From: a bacterium
GTDB lineage: Bacteria; JACRDZ01; JAQUKH01
NCBI GenBank assembly: GCA_028719205.1
Contig: JAQUKH010000003.1
Span: forward strand, 39,603 to 103,602
Direction: 5' to 3'
Length of the DNA: 64,000 bases
Translations under genes and position numbers: made by a program
In this document: piece by piece, positions 17,147 through 26,652 of the stretch
Layout: the number at the start of each line of letters is the position of its first letter
Position numbering within the stretch: the first letter of the stretch is position 1
The notes under the pieces: model-generated
The model's input: the letters and a program-made list of their open reading frames with translations, nothing else
Told to the model about the DNA's origin: nothing
The model's database searches: none

Positions 17147-17188
17147 AAAAACCGTCTGATAAACAATATGTTATATCAGACGGTTTTT
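17147..17188. terminator. bidirectional rho-independent terminator
   Basis: A 15-bp stem (AAAAACCGTCTGATA at 17147-17161 with TATCAGACGGTTTTT at 17174-17188) and a 12-nt loop. With A-tract on one side and T-tract on the other it can end both the activase-like pair and the convergent RRM gene. Confidence 0.9.
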
Positions 17189-17201
17189 GATTTATAATAT
17201 G

Positions 17202-17594
17202 TTAATAGCTGCTACGGCCGCCTCTATCGCCGCCGCCGCGTCCGCCGCCGCCGAATCCGCCTCTGCTCCCGCCAGCTCCGCCGCCAAATCCGCCTCTGCC
17301 GCCACCAGCTCCGCCGCCGAATCCGCCTCTACCGCCGCCAGCCGGGCGAGCTTCACGAGGACGAGCCTCGTTTACATTAAGGTTTCTGCCTTTTAAATCC
17401 TGGCCATTTAAGCCGGCGATAGCAGCTTTAGCTTCTGCTTCAGTTGGCATCTCTACAAACGCGAATCCTTTAGATTTACCGCTATATTTGTCTATTATGA
17501 TGCTAGCTGATTCAACCGTTCCGAATTGTGAAAAAGCCTGCTTTAATTCATCTTCGGTGGTCTCGTACGATAAGTTCCCTGCGTAAATCTTCAT
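17202..17594 (-). CDS. RRM RNA-binding protein with glycine-rich tail
   Basis: A 130-residue protein with one RNA recognition motif (about 1-80): RNP2 is IYAGNL (3-8) and RNP1 is KGFAFVEM (about 42-49), with the aromatic residues needed for RNA stacking. The tail (about 84-130) is built of repeated GGGRGGFGGGA units and ends DRGGRSSY, an RGG-like low-complexity region that usually adds non-specific RNA binding or promotes condensation. This Rbp family is known in cyanobacteria and many Gram-negatives and is often cold-induced. It has its own promoter with a leader of about 50 nt and a strong ribosome site (AAAGGAGAAG). Confidence 0.93.
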   Translation of the reverse strand: MKIYAGNLSYETTEDELKQAFSQFGTVESASIIIDKYSGKSKGFAFVEMPTEAEAKAAIAGLNGQDLKGRNLNVNEARPREARPAGGGRGGFGGGAGGGRGGFGGGAGGSRGGFGGGGRGGGDRGGRSSY

Positions 17595-17653
17595 TTTCTT
17601 CTCCTTTTGTAAAAATTATAGTAATATTCGAAATAAATAACCACTATTAATAT

Positions 17654-17682
17654 ATTTTAGTTTAATATTTAAGATATGTCAA
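17654..17682 (-). promoter_or_regulatory. sigma70-type promoter for the RRM protein
   Basis: Minus strand: TTGACA (17682-17677), 17-bp spacer, TAAAAT (17659-17654). Start near 17647, giving a leader of about 53 nt. The promoter begins only 8 bp beyond the lgt stop. Confidence 0.75.
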
Positions 17683-17690
17683 GTAATTTA

Positions 17691-18467
17691 CTATGCAAAT
17701 TTAATTTTATTTTTTCTGAGAATTAAAAGCATAATGACAGCCGTTAATCCGGTAAAAATACTGATCCATTGTGAAGTAGAGAATATCCAGTATATTCCTC
17801 TTTCAACATCTCCCCTTAAGATTTCATTCATACTGCGGAGAATTGAATAAAGAAGAATAAACAACCAGAATAACTGTCCATGAAATTTTTTATATTTTTT
17901 TAAAACAATAAGTAATATAAATAATAAAAAACAATATGTAAATTCATAAAGTTGAGTAGGGTGAATAAATACATTTTTTCCATAAAAAGTTCCGGCAGGG
18001 CTGTCAATAGTACAATTTATTCCAAAGATAGAATTAGTTTCTTTTCCAAAACAACAGCCGTTTAAAAAACATCCTATTCTTGTAATACTTATACCCAGAG
18101 CTAAATAGGGCGCAATTAAATCAGATATCTGCCAGGTTTGCAAATTATGTTTATTAATATAGATATATGAGGCAATGAACGCGCCGATAAGGCCGCCGTA
18201 AAATACCAATCCGCCATGGTTAAAAAGTATGATCTCTAACGGGTTTTCCAAGAAGAATTTAATGTTTACAATAATATAAAGGATCCTGGCCCCGATAATA
18301 GCTGATAAAACGATATAAAAACCAAGATCAAATAAATAATCTTTTCTAATGCCTTCTTTTTCCGCGTCAGAAGCTGCCCTGTAAATGCCTATCATGAAAG
18401 CTATAGCCAGCATAGTTCCATAAGCGTATATTTTAATCGGCCCTAATTGAAAAAGGATCGGGTGCAT
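17691..18467 (-). CDS. lgt: prolipoprotein diacylglyceryl transferase
   Basis: Membrane enzyme that transfers diacylglycerol from phosphatidylglycerol to the lipobox Cys of prolipoproteins; 258 residues from the chosen start. The sequence opens MHPILFQLGPIKIYAYG, followed by about seven membrane helices. The Lgt signature HGGLVFYGGLIGAF (about 87-100) and RIGCFLNGCCFG (about 132-143) are present, and HPTQLYE lies at about 170. An in-frame upstream start at 18521 would add 18 residues, but GGGAAAAAG stands just before the ATG at 18467. It overlaps the end of lspA by 35 bp, so the two lipoprotein-processing enzymes are translationally coupled. Confidence 0.95.
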   Translation of the reverse strand: MHPILFQLGPIKIYAYGTMLAIAFMIGIYRAASDAEKEGIRKDYLFDLGFYIVLSAIIGARILYIIVNIKFFLENPLEIILFNHGGLVFYGGLIGAFIASYIYINKHNLQTWQISDLIAPYLALGISITRIGCFLNGCCFGKETNSIFGINCTIDSPAGTFYGKNVFIHPTQLYEFTYCFLLFILLIVLKKYKKFHGQLFWLFILLYSILRSMNEILRGDVERGIYWIFSTSQWISIFTGLTAVIMLLILRKNKIKFA

Positions 18468-18909
18468 CTTTTTCCCTTTCTTTTGTAAAAAATATAATAA
18501 TGAATAATATAACCACTCCAATTACAATAAAAGCATCAGCCAGATTAAATACGGGCCAAACTCGAAAATCAATAAAATCAATTACAACATTATACTGTAT
18601 GCGGTCAAGGAGATTTCCGGCCGCGCCGCTTACGATGAAAATTAATGCTGTTCTTATCCATAAATTGCCTGAATTTGTTTTTCTATAAATGGAAAAAAGC
18701 AAAAAAATAGTAACTATGGACAAAATAATTATTATTATGTTCATTTTAGGAAATAGCCCAAACGCTATGCCCGGATTACGGACATAAGTAAAATGAAGTA
18801 TTCCATCAATAACCGGTATGGATTGGCCCAGATCTAATTTGTCTGTTATTAACAATTTAGTAACCTGGTCAATGATGATAAGGATAATTCCCAATATATA
18901 AAAAAACAT
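18433..18909 (-). CDS. lspA: signal peptidase II
   Basis: Lipoprotein signal peptidase, 158 residues, an aspartyl protease with four membrane helices that removes signal peptides after lipidation. Family motifs: VIDGILHFTYVRNPGIAFGLF (around 32-52; quoted loosely, key NPG at 45-47), GAAGNLLDRI with catalytic Asp (about 107), and FNLADAFIVIG with the second catalytic Asp (about 130). It lies 10 bp after the DksA-like gene and overlaps lgt. This order (ileS, zinc-finger protein, lspA, lgt) is common outside the enteric bacteria. Several lipoproteins in the window are its likely substrates. Confidence 0.95.
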   Translation of the reverse strand: MFFYILGIILIIIDQVTKLLITDKLDLGQSIPVIDGILHFTYVRNPGIAFGLFPKMNIIIIILSIVTIFLLFSIYRKTNSGNLWIRTALIFIVSGAAGNLLDRIQYNVVIDFIDFRVWPVFNLADAFIVIGVVILFIIIFFTKEREKDAPDPFSIRAD

Positions 18910-18919
18910 GAGAGGTTTA

Positions 18920-19312
18920 TTATTCCAGCGAATTTTGTCTTTCTTGTTTACACTTTAGGCAGTAAGACGCGCACAAGACCGCTTTCAATCGTTCCTTACT
19001 TATCGGTTTTCCACAACCAGCGCAAATCCCAAAGGTACCGCTTTTTATTTTATTCAGAGATTCCTCTAGTTTATAAAAATATTTCTCGGTTTTTTCTCTG
19101 AAAAGAAGTAATTTTTCTGTTTCGTTAGTGTCTGTTCCCTGGTCCGCCAAATGAATACTGTACGCGGACAGGTCCCCAGCGTCATCACGCGGGCTTTTTT
19201 TAATATTCTCTTCAGTTTTTCGCAAATTTTTACGGATTTCATCAAGTTCGTTTTCAATTAAAACTTTAAATTTAGTAAGTTCTTTTTTATTTAATTTAGA
19301 TGGTGTTGGCAT
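18920..19312 (-). CDS. TraR/DksA-type zinc-finger protein
   Basis: A 130-residue protein with an N-terminal charged helical region (about 8-85) and a C-terminal four-Cys zinc finger, CAGCGKP...CASYCLKC (about 99-122), as in the DksA/TraR family. In DksA the coiled-coil tip carries an acidic DxxDxA motif that enters the RNA polymerase secondary channel. Here the region DDAGDLS (about 41-47) partly resembles it. A transcription-modulating role is therefore likely but not certain. Its ATG shares one base with the ileS stop (TAATG), so it is translated with ileS, a placement seen in many bacteria (YteA/YocK-like). Confidence 0.85.
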   Translation of the reverse strand: MPTPSKLNKKELTKFKVLIENELDEIRKNLRKTEENIKKSPRDDAGDLSAYSIHLADQGTDTNETEKLLLFREKTEKYFYKLEESLNKIKSGTFGICAGCGKPISKERLKAVLCASYCLKCKQERQNSLE

Positions 19313-22119
19313 TAGAGTAATTCTCCTTCCTTAATAATTTTTAAGCATTTAGGGCACAAATCGGGATGTTCCTTATCAATTCCTGAATCTTTTGTATAGG
19401 TCCAACAGCGTTCGCATTTTTTCCCCTGGGATTTTTCAATATATATTTTTAAATTAGGAATGCTAACCGCGGTGAATAAATTATCTGCGTCGTTTTTAAT
19501 ATTCGAAATATCTACTGATGATACAATGAAAATTGTCGGGAGTTCATTTTTATATTTATTAAGAATTGTCTCAAGTTTTTTGTCTTCAACGTAGAGTGTA
19601 ACGTTTGCTTCAAGGGACTTAGCGATTGTTTTAGACTGACGGGCAATTTCTAAAGCGGAATAGACCTCTTTTCTTATGGAAAATAAATTTGTCCAGTTTT
19701 CTTCAAGGTGCTTTTGCATATAATCTTCATTTAGCTTGGGCATTTCGGTTAAATGAATACTTATTTCTTTGCCGTGGGATTTTGGTATATACTGCCAAAC
19801 CTCATCAGCTGTGTGACACATAATAGGGGCGATAACTTTTGTGAGATTTGTAATTATTTCGTATAGAACGGTTTGAGCCGCGCGTCTTTCAGTTGATTTT
19901 CTCCCGCTTGTATATAACCGGTCTTTTAATATGTCAAGGTAAAAAGCGCTTAGATCATTAACGCAATAATTATATAACGCGTGATAAAAATAATGGAATT
20001 GAAAAGAATTGTATCCCTGCATGCTTTTTTCCAATAGTTTCTGCAATTGAAGAAGGGCAAACTGGTCTATTTCCAGGAGATTGCTATAATCAATTTTATC
20101 AGTTTCCGGATTAAAATCATGAAGATTACCCAGAATATATTTACATGTATTCCTGATTTTGCGGTAAGCGTCTGTAAGCCTGACCAGAATTTCATCTGAT
20201 ATCTTTATATCATTTTGATAATTTTCCGCCGCGACCCATAACCGGAGGATATCAGCTCCATATTTTTCTATTATTTCCTGCGGGGCAATCACATTTCCGG
20301 TGGATTTGGACATTTTTTTACCTTCTCCGTCCACGACAAATCCATGGGTAAGCACACTTTTATAAGGAGCCGTTTTTTCCACAGCTACCGATGTGAGCAG
20401 TGAACTGTGGAACCAGCCGCGGTGCTGGTCACTTCCTTCAAGATAAAGATCCGCTGGCCATGACAGTTCAGGCCTTTGTCTGAGTACTGCCGCATGGCTG
20501 ACTCCCGAGTCAAACCATACATCAAGAATATCTGTTTCTTTCCTGAATTTTTTTCCGTGGCATTCAGGGCAGGATTTATTCTCGGGTATTAATTCTTCAG
20601 CGCTCATAGTGAACCAGATATCAGCCCCGTGTTTTTTTACAAGGTTATGAACTCGAATCATGGTGTCATCATCAATAAAATCGCGATTGCAGTTTTCACA
20701 GAAAAATACAGGTATAGGAACACCCCATGCCCGCTGTCTGGAAATACACCAGTCAGGGCGGTTCGCGATCATTAAGGAGATTCTTTCTTCACCCCATGAA
20801 GGGATCCAAACTACTTTTTTTATTTCTTCAAGAGCGTTTTTCCTTAAATAATTTTCACCGTCGAGCCTGATAAACCATTGTTTTGTAGCCCTGAAAATAA
20901 CAGGTTGTTTACATCTCCAGCAGTGAGGGTATGAATGTGAAAATTTTTCAGAAAAAATTAAAACTTTTTTTTGAGCCAGCAGGTTAATAATCCCCGGATT
21001 GGCCTCCAAAACTTTTTGTCCAGCGAATAGTTCAACATCAGCTGTGAAACATCCTTTTCCGTTGACAGGCGCTATTACCGGAAGGTTATACTTTTGCCCG
21101 ACTTCAAAATCTTCTTCGCCATGCCCCGGGGCAATATGAACACAGCCGGAACCTGTTACCATATCAACAAAATCAGCAAGAATTATCTGGCCGGTCCGGT
21201 CTATAAAAGGATGTTTATATATTAATCCTTCTAAAGCTTTCCCTTTCCATGTTTCGAGGGTGTCTTCAGGTTTTTTATTTATCTTTCCAAAAAAATTATT
21301 TTCTAATTCATCAGCAATAATTAATATTTCATTTCCGACTTTATACGCGCTGTAATCTTTATCGGGATGAATAGCGACAGCTACATTCCCCGGAAGGGTC
21401 CATGGCGTGGTAGTCCAGATGACAATATAAATATTTTCTTTTCCATCCAGATCAGGCAGAAGTTCCTGAGGGTTAGCCAGCTGGAATTTTACATAAACAG
21501 AGTCTGTAGTGTCATCTTCATATTCTATTTCAGCTTCCGCCAGCGCGGTTTCACAGGTTCCGCACCAATAAATAGGTTTTACACCATGATAGATATAACC
21601 AAGATTAGCTAATTTTCTGAATTGATCGATTATTGTAGCCTCATATTCAAAGTTCATAGTGAGGTAAGGATGGTCCCAATCGCCGTAATTGCCTAATCTT
21701 TTAAATTCCTCTCTCTGGATACTGACAAATTTAGCGGCATATTCTCTGCATTTTTTTCTGATCTCAATAACAGGTGTTTTATCTTTATCTTTTAAATCTT
21801 TGGTAACATGATGTTCTACCGGCAATCCATGGCAGTCCCATCCCGGCACATAAGGGGCATCGTATCCCTGCATGGATTTATAACGGACTATTATGTCTTT
21901 TAATATCTTATTAAACGCCGTACCGATATGGATATGCCCGTTCGCGTATGGAGGGCCGTCATGAAGGATATATTTTGTTTTGCCGGCCTTTTTTTCACGT
22001 AATTTATTATAGATTTCCTCTTTATGCCAAACTTTAATCATCTCCGGCTCGCGTTTTGCAAGTTCAGCTCGCATAGGGAAATCCGTATGAGGTAAGTTTA
22101 TAGTTTTTTCATAGGTCAT
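19312..22119 (-). CDS. ileS: isoleucyl-tRNA synthetase
   Basis: Class I aminoacyl-tRNA synthetase, 935 residues, bacterial type. The HIGH motif is [13 protein letters not shown] (about 55-67); the CP1 editing domain covers about 190-400 with [10 protein letters not shown] and the [15 protein letters not shown] region; KMSKS is KKMSKSTGN (about 600). The anticodon-binding domain follows, with a C-terminal zinc knuckle CERCWTY...CPKC (about 900-925). This is the ordinary type inhibited by mupirocin in many bacteria, judged by the zinc C-terminus. It has a strong own promoter and leads the operon with the DksA-like gene, lspA and lgt. I see no T-box in its short leader. Confidence 0.97.
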   Translation of the reverse strand: MTYEKTINLPHTDFPMRAELAKREPEMIKVWHKEEIYNKLREKKAGKTKYILHDGPPYANGHIHIGTAFNKILKDIIVRYKSMQGYDAPYVPGWDCHGLPVEHHVTKDLKDKDKTPVIEIRKKCREYAAKFVSIQREEFKRLGNYGDWDHPYLTMNFEYEATIIDQFRKLANLGYIYHGVKPIYWCGTCETALAEAEIEYEDDTTDSVYVKFQLANPQELLPDLDGKENIYIVIWTTTPWTLPGNVAVAIHPDKDYSAYKVGNEILIIADELENNFFGKINKKPEDTLETWKGKALEGLIYKHPFIDRTGQIILADFVDMVTGSGCVHIAPGHGEEDFEVGQKYNLPVIAPVNGKGCFTADVELFAGQKVLEANPGIINLLAQKKVLIFSEKFSHSYPHCWRCKQPVIFRATKQWFIRLDGENYLRKNALEEIKKVVWIPSWGEERISLMIANRPDWCISRQRAWGVPIPVFFCENCNRDFIDDDTMIRVHNLVKKHGADIWFTMSAEELIPENKSCPECHGKKFRKETDILDVWFDSGVSHAAVLRQRPELSWPADLYLEGSDQHRGWFHSSLLTSVAVEKTAPYKSVLTHGFVVDGEGKKMSKSTGNVIAPQEIIEKYGADILRLWVAAENYQNDIKISDEILVRLTDAYRKIRNTCKYILGNLHDFNPETDKIDYSNLLEIDQFALLQLQKLLEKSMQGYNSFQFHYFYHALYNYCVNDLSAFYLDILKDRLYTSGRKSTERRAAQTVLYEIITNLTKVIAPIMCHTADEVWQYIPKSHGKEISIHLTEMPKLNEDYMQKHLEENWTNLFSIRKEVYSALEIARQSKTIAKSLEANVTLYVEDKKLETILNKYKNELPTIFIVSSVDISNIKNDADNLFTAVSIPNLKIYIEKSQGKKCERCWTYTKDSGIDKEHPDLCPKCLKIIKEGELL

Positions 22120-22147
22120 AATAGTTCCTTAAATATTAAGATTCAAA

Positions 22148-22175
22148 ATTATAACATATTAGTATTTATTGTCAA
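22148..22175 (-). promoter_or_regulatory. consensus promoter for ileS
   Basis: Minus strand: TTGACA (22175-22170), 16-bp spacer ending in an extended TG, and TATAAT (22153-22148). Start near 22141, about 22 nt before the ileS ATG. It lies back to back with the tRNA-Ala promoter. Confidence 0.85.
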
Positions 22176-22200
22176 CAATATTACAAAAAATGGAAATTTA

Positions 22201-22228
22201 TTGACAAAAAAATAATTTGAGATATAAT
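22201..22228 (+). promoter_or_regulatory. consensus promoter for the tRNA-Ala / leuS unit
   Basis: TTGACA (22201-22206), 16-bp spacer, TATAAT (22223-22228). Start near 22235. The transcript would carry the broken tRNA copy, tRNA-Ala and probably leuS. Confidence 0.85.
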
Positions 22229-22259
22229 ATTTTTTTATAATTCATGATAGTAATTTGTC

Positions 22260-22335
22260 TATAGTGGGGTCCTGATAGCATCGGGATTGGGAGAGCGTCC
22301 CGATGTGATAATCGGGAAGGTCGTCAGTTAAGATT
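22260..22335 (+). pseudogene. degenerate tandem copy of tRNA-Ala
   Basis: The stretch shares four blocks with the intact tRNA-Ala 91 bp downstream: TATAGTGGGG including 5' flank (22260-22269), TTGGGAGAGCG of the D-arm (22287-22297) and AGGTCGTCAGTT of the variable/T-arm start (22318-22329). The segments between them are replaced by palindromic sequences: TCCTGATAGCATCGGGA in the D-arm and TCCCGAT-GTGATA-ATCGGGA in place of the anticodon arm. The T-loop TTCGA and the acceptor 3' strand are lost, so it cannot be a functional tRNA. Confidence 0.65.
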
Positions 22336-22356
22336 AAGAAACAAGAAATATATAGT

Positions 22357-22432
<76 letters not shown>

Positions 22433-22596
22433 GATTTTCTGCCGGAGGCAGAAAATCAGAGCAATCGAAAATAGAAAATCGAGATTTGATTCAAAAAGCT
22501 TTTCGATTGCGGTCCCTGCCTGCGGTAGGCAGGAATTCTCGATTATCGATTTTCAAAAGAGTTATACATAGATTGAGATTTAGCAGGGAGTTCCAT
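22433..22596 (+). other. structured leader between tRNA-Ala and leuS
   Basis: A 164-nt spacer full of inverted repeats: GATTTTCTGCC/GGCAGAAAATC (22433-22457, perfect 11-bp stem, GGA loop); GCAATCGAAAA (from 22461) with TTTTCGATTGC (to 22510); and CCTGCCT/AGGCAGG (22515-22533). No T-box AGGGTGG motif is present. The hairpins look like dispersed palindromic repeats, but a regulatory role for leuS cannot be excluded. Confidence 0.65.
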
Positions 22597-25089
22597 TTGG
22601 AAAATAATTATCCTTTCAAAGAAATAGAATCAAAATGGCAGAAAAATTGGCTGGATAGAGGCCAGTTCAAGACTGAAGAAAAAAATAAATATAAAAAATA
22701 TTATGTCCTGGAGATGTTTCCATACCCATCAGGGCGTATACATATGGGACATGTCCGGAATTATACCATTGGTGATGTTATTGCCAGATATAAAGCAATG
22801 CAGGGATTTAATGTTCTGCATCCGATGGGATGGGACGCGTTCGGGCTGCCTGCGGAAAACGCGGCCATTAAAAATAAGATACCGCCCGCAAAGTGGACCA
22901 ATGAAAATATTAATTTTATGCGCGCACAGCTTAAAAAACTGGGATTCAGCTACGACTGGGAAAGGGAGATAAATACTTCTTCACCGGAATACTATAAATG
23001 GAATCAATGGTTGTTTCAGAAATTTTTTGAAAAGGGACTGGTATACCGCAAAAAGTCCGCTGTTAACTGGTGCCCTTCCTGTAATACGGTTCTGGCAAAT
23101 GAACAGGTGGTGGATGGTAAATGCTGGCGCTGCCAGAGTGTTGTGGTCCAAAAAGATATTGAGCAATGGTTTTTGAAAATAACAGCTTACAGCGACGAAT
23201 TACTCGCGGATCTTGAAAATTTAAAGACATCCTGGCCTGAACAGGTTCTTGTTATGCAGAAGAACTGGATCGGGAAAAGTCAGGGGGTTGAAGTTAAATT
23301 TTCTATTAAAGATTCCAAAGATGACCTTATTATTTTTACCACACGGCCTGATACTCTTTGCGGTGTTACATTTATGGTTTTAGCGCCGGAACATCCTTTA
23401 TTATTAAAACTAATTAAAGGAAAACCTCAGGAAAAAGAGGTAACTGGTTTTATAGAAAAGGTAAAAAAAGAGGATCTGACCGTAGGGACATCCTTAAAAA
23501 AAGACAAAAAGGGACTATTTACCGGATCATTTGCTGTTAATCCCATAACAAAGGAAGAGATCCCGATATGGGTGGGAAATTTTGTCTTGATGGAATATGG
23601 TACCGGCGCGATCATGGCTGTGCCGGCTCATGATGAAAGAGATTTCCAATTCGCTAAAGAGTATAATATCCCGATAAAGGTCGTTATTCAAAATAAAGAC
23701 AGGTCACTTGATGCGGATAAAATGACGGGCGCTTATGAAGATGAAGGGGTATTGGTAAATTCTCTCTCATTTGATAATATCCAAAGCTCATCCGCTAAAG
23801 ATAATATCTCTCAATGGCTTGAAAAGAAAAATCTTGGCGCTAAAAAAACAATTTATCGCCTCAGGGATTGGGGAGTTTCAAGACAGAGATATTGGGGAAC
23901 TCCTATTCCAGTTATTTATTGTGATAAATGCGGAGTAGTGCTTGTGCCTGAAAAAGATCTTCCTGTAAAATTACCTGTTGATGTGGAATTTTCAGGTACT
24001 AATTTATCGCCTCTTTTACAGGATAAAGCTTTTTTGAATGTTGAATGCCCAAAGTGCGGCGGGAAAGGAAGAAGAGAGACTGATACTCTGGATACCTTTT
24101 TTGATTCTTCATGGTATTACCTGAGATACACTAGCCCGAAGGAAAACAAGTCTCTTTTTAACAGTAAATCCATTGAATTTTGGATGCCGGTTGATCAATA
24201 TATTGGCGGGATCGAGCATGCCATTTTGCATTTGCTATATTCCCGTTTTTTTACAAAGGCGATGGCTGATGTTGGCCTTTTTGATATCCGTGAACCGTTC
24301 AAAAATTTATTAACTCAGGGAATGGTGATAAAAGACGGCTATAAGATGTCGAAATCCAGGGGGAATACAGTTGATCCGGACAGTATCCTTGATTATTACG
24401 GGGCGGATGCCGCGAGATTATTTATACTTTTTACCGCGCCTCCTGAGAGGGATCTGGAATGGAATGACGATGGAGTAGAGGGAGCCGCGCGTTTTATCAA
24501 TAGAGTATGGAGATTGGTTAACCGGTATATCGATGGGCATGACAGTAATTTTATTTCAATTCCAAAAGATCTGGATCTTGAAAAAGAAGAAAAGAAGTTA
24601 AATAATATTTTAAATAAGACAATAAAAAAGGTCACTGAGGATATTGAGGACAGGTTCCATTTTAATACAGCTATAAGCAGTATTATGGAGCTGGTAAATG
24701 AATTATATCTTTTTGACGATATAAAGGTTGAAGGGATAAAACAAAAACCAATTTATATTAATACCATAAAAAGCCTGGTTCTAATGTTGGCTCCTTTCGC
24801 GCCGCATCTTTGCGAAGAATTATGGGAAAAGTTGGATTCACATACAAGTGTTTTAAAGGAAACATGGCCAAAGTTTGACAGTAAGGCGCTGATAACCGAA
24901 GAATATAATCTGGTGGTCCAGATAAACGGGAAGGTTCGCAGCCGTATTTTACTGCCTGCTAATTTAAAAGACAGGCAGATCAGAGAAAAAGTTTTATCTG
25001 ATGAAAAAGTTGCAAGCTGGCTAACCGGGAAAACTGTAAAAAAAGTTATACTTGTTCCAGAAAAGTTAATGAATATAGTAACAGAATAG
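22597..25089 (+). CDS. leuS: leucyl-tRNA synthetase
   Basis: Class I synthetase, 830 residues, bacterial type. It opens [15 protein letters not shown]. The HIGH motif is [17 protein letters not shown] (about 38-54), the Zn/CP1 insertion contains [21 protein letters not shown], the editing domain includes TTRPDTLCG, and KMSKS is [14 protein letters not shown] (about 585). The C-terminal anticodon and C-terminal domains are complete ([11 protein letters not shown]). The start is taken as TTG at 22597, because AGGGAG lies 6 bp upstream and the protein then begins where the family begins. The frame runs open back into the tRNA, but that extension cannot be real. It is followed by a CNB gene after 8 bp. 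Confidence 0.95.
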   Translation: MENNYPFKEIESKWQKNWLDRGQFKTEEKNKYKKYYVLEMFPYPSGRIHMGHVRNYTIGDVIARYKAMQGFNVLHPMGWDAFGLPAENAAIKNKIPPAKWTNENINFMRAQLKKLGFSYDWEREINTSSPEYYKWNQWLFQKFFEKGLVYRKKSAVNWCPSCNTVLANEQVVDGKCWRCQSVVVQKDIEQWFLKITAYSDELLADLENLKTSWPEQVLVMQKNWIGKSQGVEVKFSIKDSKDDLIIFTTRPDTLCGVTFMVLAPEHPLLLKLIKGKPQEKEVTGFIEKVKKEDLTVGTSLKKDKKGLFTGSFAVNPITKEEIPIWVGNFVLMEYGTGAIMAVPAHDERDFQFAKEYNIPIKVVIQNKDRSLDADKMTGAYEDEGVLVNSLSFDNIQSSSAKDNISQWLEKKNLGAKKTIYRLRDWGVSRQRYWGTPIPVIYCDKCGVVLVPEKDLPVKLPVDVEFSGTNLSPLLQDKAFLNVECPKCGGKGRRETDTLDTFFDSSWYYLRYTSPKENKSLFNSKSIEFWMPVDQYIGGIEHAILHLLYSRFFTKAMADVGLFDIREPFKNLLTQGMVIKDGYKMSKSRGNTVDPDSILDYYGADAARLFILFTAPPERDLEWNDDGVEGAARFINRVWRLVNRYIDGHDSNFISIPKDLDLEKEEKKLNNILNKTIKKVTEDIEDRFHFNTAISSIMELVNELYLFDDIKVEGIKQKPIYINTIKSLVLMLAPFAPHLCEELWEKLDSHTSVLKETWPKFDSKALITEEYNLVVQINGKVRSRILLPANLKDRQIREKVLSDEKVASWLTGKTVKKVILVPEKLMNIVTE

Positions 25090-25097
25090 GAGGAATT

Positions 25098-25571
25098 ATG
25101 AATGTATTTGATTCTCTCAGGAAAATTCCGCTTTTTCACAGCCTGAATAATGATGAGCTAAAAAAAATTGCGCTTATTGCGAAAGAAAGCAAAGTCAAGG
25201 TGAAGAGTGTTATTTTTGATGAAGGGATGCCGGGGGATGCTATGTTTGTGATAAAAAACGGGTCAGTCAGGGTAATAAAATCTTTAGGACAGGGGAAGGA
25301 AGAAACACTTTCCATACTTGGGGAAGGCGAATTTTTCGGTGAGATGGCGCTTTTAGACGGAGGTTTAAGATCAGCAAAGAGTGTTGCTGAAGAAGATTCG
25401 GTACTGTTTGTTATTAACAAAGACGATTTTATGAATTTGCTTATAAAAGACGGGCCTTTGGCCGTGAAATTCTTTATTACGATCATTAAGGTTTTTAGCT
25501 TGCGTTTAAGGCAAACAGATGATAATTTCAAAAATATATTACTGAAATATGTAATGGAAGGTAAAAAATAA
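25098..25571 (+). CDS. cyclic nucleotide-binding domain protein
   Basis: A 157-residue protein consisting of one cNMP-binding (CAP-like) beta-roll (about 5-125) and a short C-terminal helix. The phosphate-binding cassette FFGEMALLDGGLRSAKSV (about 79-96) keeps the Gly-Glu and Arg that contact the nucleotide, so binding of cAMP or a related ligand is plausible. There is no helix-turn-helix, so it is not a transcription factor itself. Such single-domain proteins often act as regulatory subunits. A strong site (AGGAGGAATT) precedes the start. It lies between leuS and a BamD-like gene on the same strand. Confidence 0.88.
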   Translation: MNVFDSLRKIPLFHSLNNDELKKIALIAKESKVKVKSVIFDEGMPGDAMFVIKNGSVRVIKSLGQGKEETLSILGEGEFFGEMALLDGGLRSAKSVAEEDSVLFVINKDDFMNLLIKDGPLAVKFFITIIKVFSLRLRQTDDNFKNILLKYVMEGKK

Positions 25572-25584
25572 GGTACTAATAAAT

Positions 25585-26652
25585 ATGAAAAAGTTATTGT
25601 TGTTTGCCATCGTTTTGTTTAGCGTTTTTTTGCATATAAATTGCGCGCATAAAGAATTAACTGAAGAGGAAAGGATTATTTACAATAAAAAAGCTGAAGA
25701 CCTTTATAACTCAGGATTAAACTATAAAAAAGAAAAAAGATACTGGAAGGCGAGAAGAAAATTCAACAAAGTAATTGATAATTATGTAGACAGTGATTTT
25801 GCCGATAGGTCCGCGTTTGAAGTCGCGGAGATCTTTAATGAGGCAAAAAGTTATTGGCGCGCTTATGAAAAATATCAAAGGGTTGCGGATGATTTTCCGT
25901 CAACCCGTTTAATGCCGCAGGTGTCTGAAAAACAGATCGGGATAGGAAATTACTACTGGGATAAGGATAAAAAATATGAAGCAGTCGAGATATATAAAAA
26001 GGCGTTAGAAAATGATCGTTTTGGAGAACTTGCGGCAGATATACAATATCGTCTGGCAGGTTATTATTTTGAATACGCGAAGAATTATAAGGGATTGTTT
26101 AGATCTATTTATAAAGAAGACAATTTCGAGGAAAGCATTTTGGAATATAAGAGCGCTTTAGCAAATTACCCAAATCATCCATTATCCATATTGGCAAAAT
26201 ATCATCTAGCTTTGGCCTACTACTATACCAGCCGGCCCTGGTACAATGACCAGGAAAATACTGAAGAAGCAATTAGCTTATTCCAGGATCTATGGACAGA
26301 AAATGGGTCAGAGGTATATATTGATGATGCAAAAGAAAAAATGACACAGCTATTTGATAAAAAAGCTGAGAGTGAATACAATATCGGATCGTTTTACTTA
26401 AGGCAAAATTTACTTAAATCTTCGCGGATCTATTACCAGAGTGTTATTGGAAATGATTATTCAAAAATATGGAATGGTAAAGCATACTTTGGGTTAGGGG
26501 AAAGCTATTTTAAAGAAAAGAAATGGGGTGAGGCAAAAGACAATTATGACAAATCTGTTTTTGAAAGCCCGGAAGCAGTTAATAAAAAAATGTTACAAAA
26601 AAGACTTATCAAGATAGAAAAAGAATTAAATGCTTCAAATGAGCAAAAATGA
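25585..26652 (+). CDS. BamD-like TPR lipoprotein
   Basis: A 355-residue exported protein with a lipoprotein-like signal peptide; Cys at residue 20 is in HINCAHK, an unusual lipobox with Asn at -1. Helical TPR-like repeats follow: YNSGLNYKKEKRYWKARRKFNKVIDNY (starting about 34; YNSGL key), AYEKYQRVADDFPSTRL (about 93) and further repeats to the end. This arrangement resembles BamD/YfiO, the lipoprotein of the beta-barrel assembly machine, and YbgF-like proteins. BamD is normally about 240-280 residues, so this is longer and could be another TPR lipoprotein. Its stop overlaps the ANTAR gene start by 4 bp, which implies translational coupling. Confidence 0.7.
   Translation: MKKLLLFAIVLFSVFLHINCAHKELTEEERIIYNKKAEDLYNSGLNYKKEKRYWKARRKFNKVIDNYVDSDFADRSAFEVAEIFNEAKSYWRAYEKYQRVADDFPSTRLMPQVSEKQIGIGNYYWDKDKKYEAVEIYKKALENDRFGELAADIQYRLAGYYFEYAKNYKGLFRSIYKEDNFEESILEYKSALANYPNHPLSILAKYHLALAYYYTSRPWYNDQENTEEAISLFQDLWTENGSEVYIDDAKEKMTQLFDKKAESEYNIGSFYLRQNLLKSSRIYYQSVIGNDYSKIWNGKAYFGLGESYFKEKKWGEAKDNYDKSVFESPEAVNKKMLQKRLIKIEKELNASNEQK

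Noticed and set aside
17187-17396. Ala/Ser-rich plus-strand protein
   Set aside because: It is the antisense reading of the glycine-rich tail of the RRM gene and overlaps the terminator.
22433-22596. T-box riboswitch before leuS
   Set aside because: No AGGGTGG antiterminator bulge or specifier stem is present; the structure is made of simple palindromes.
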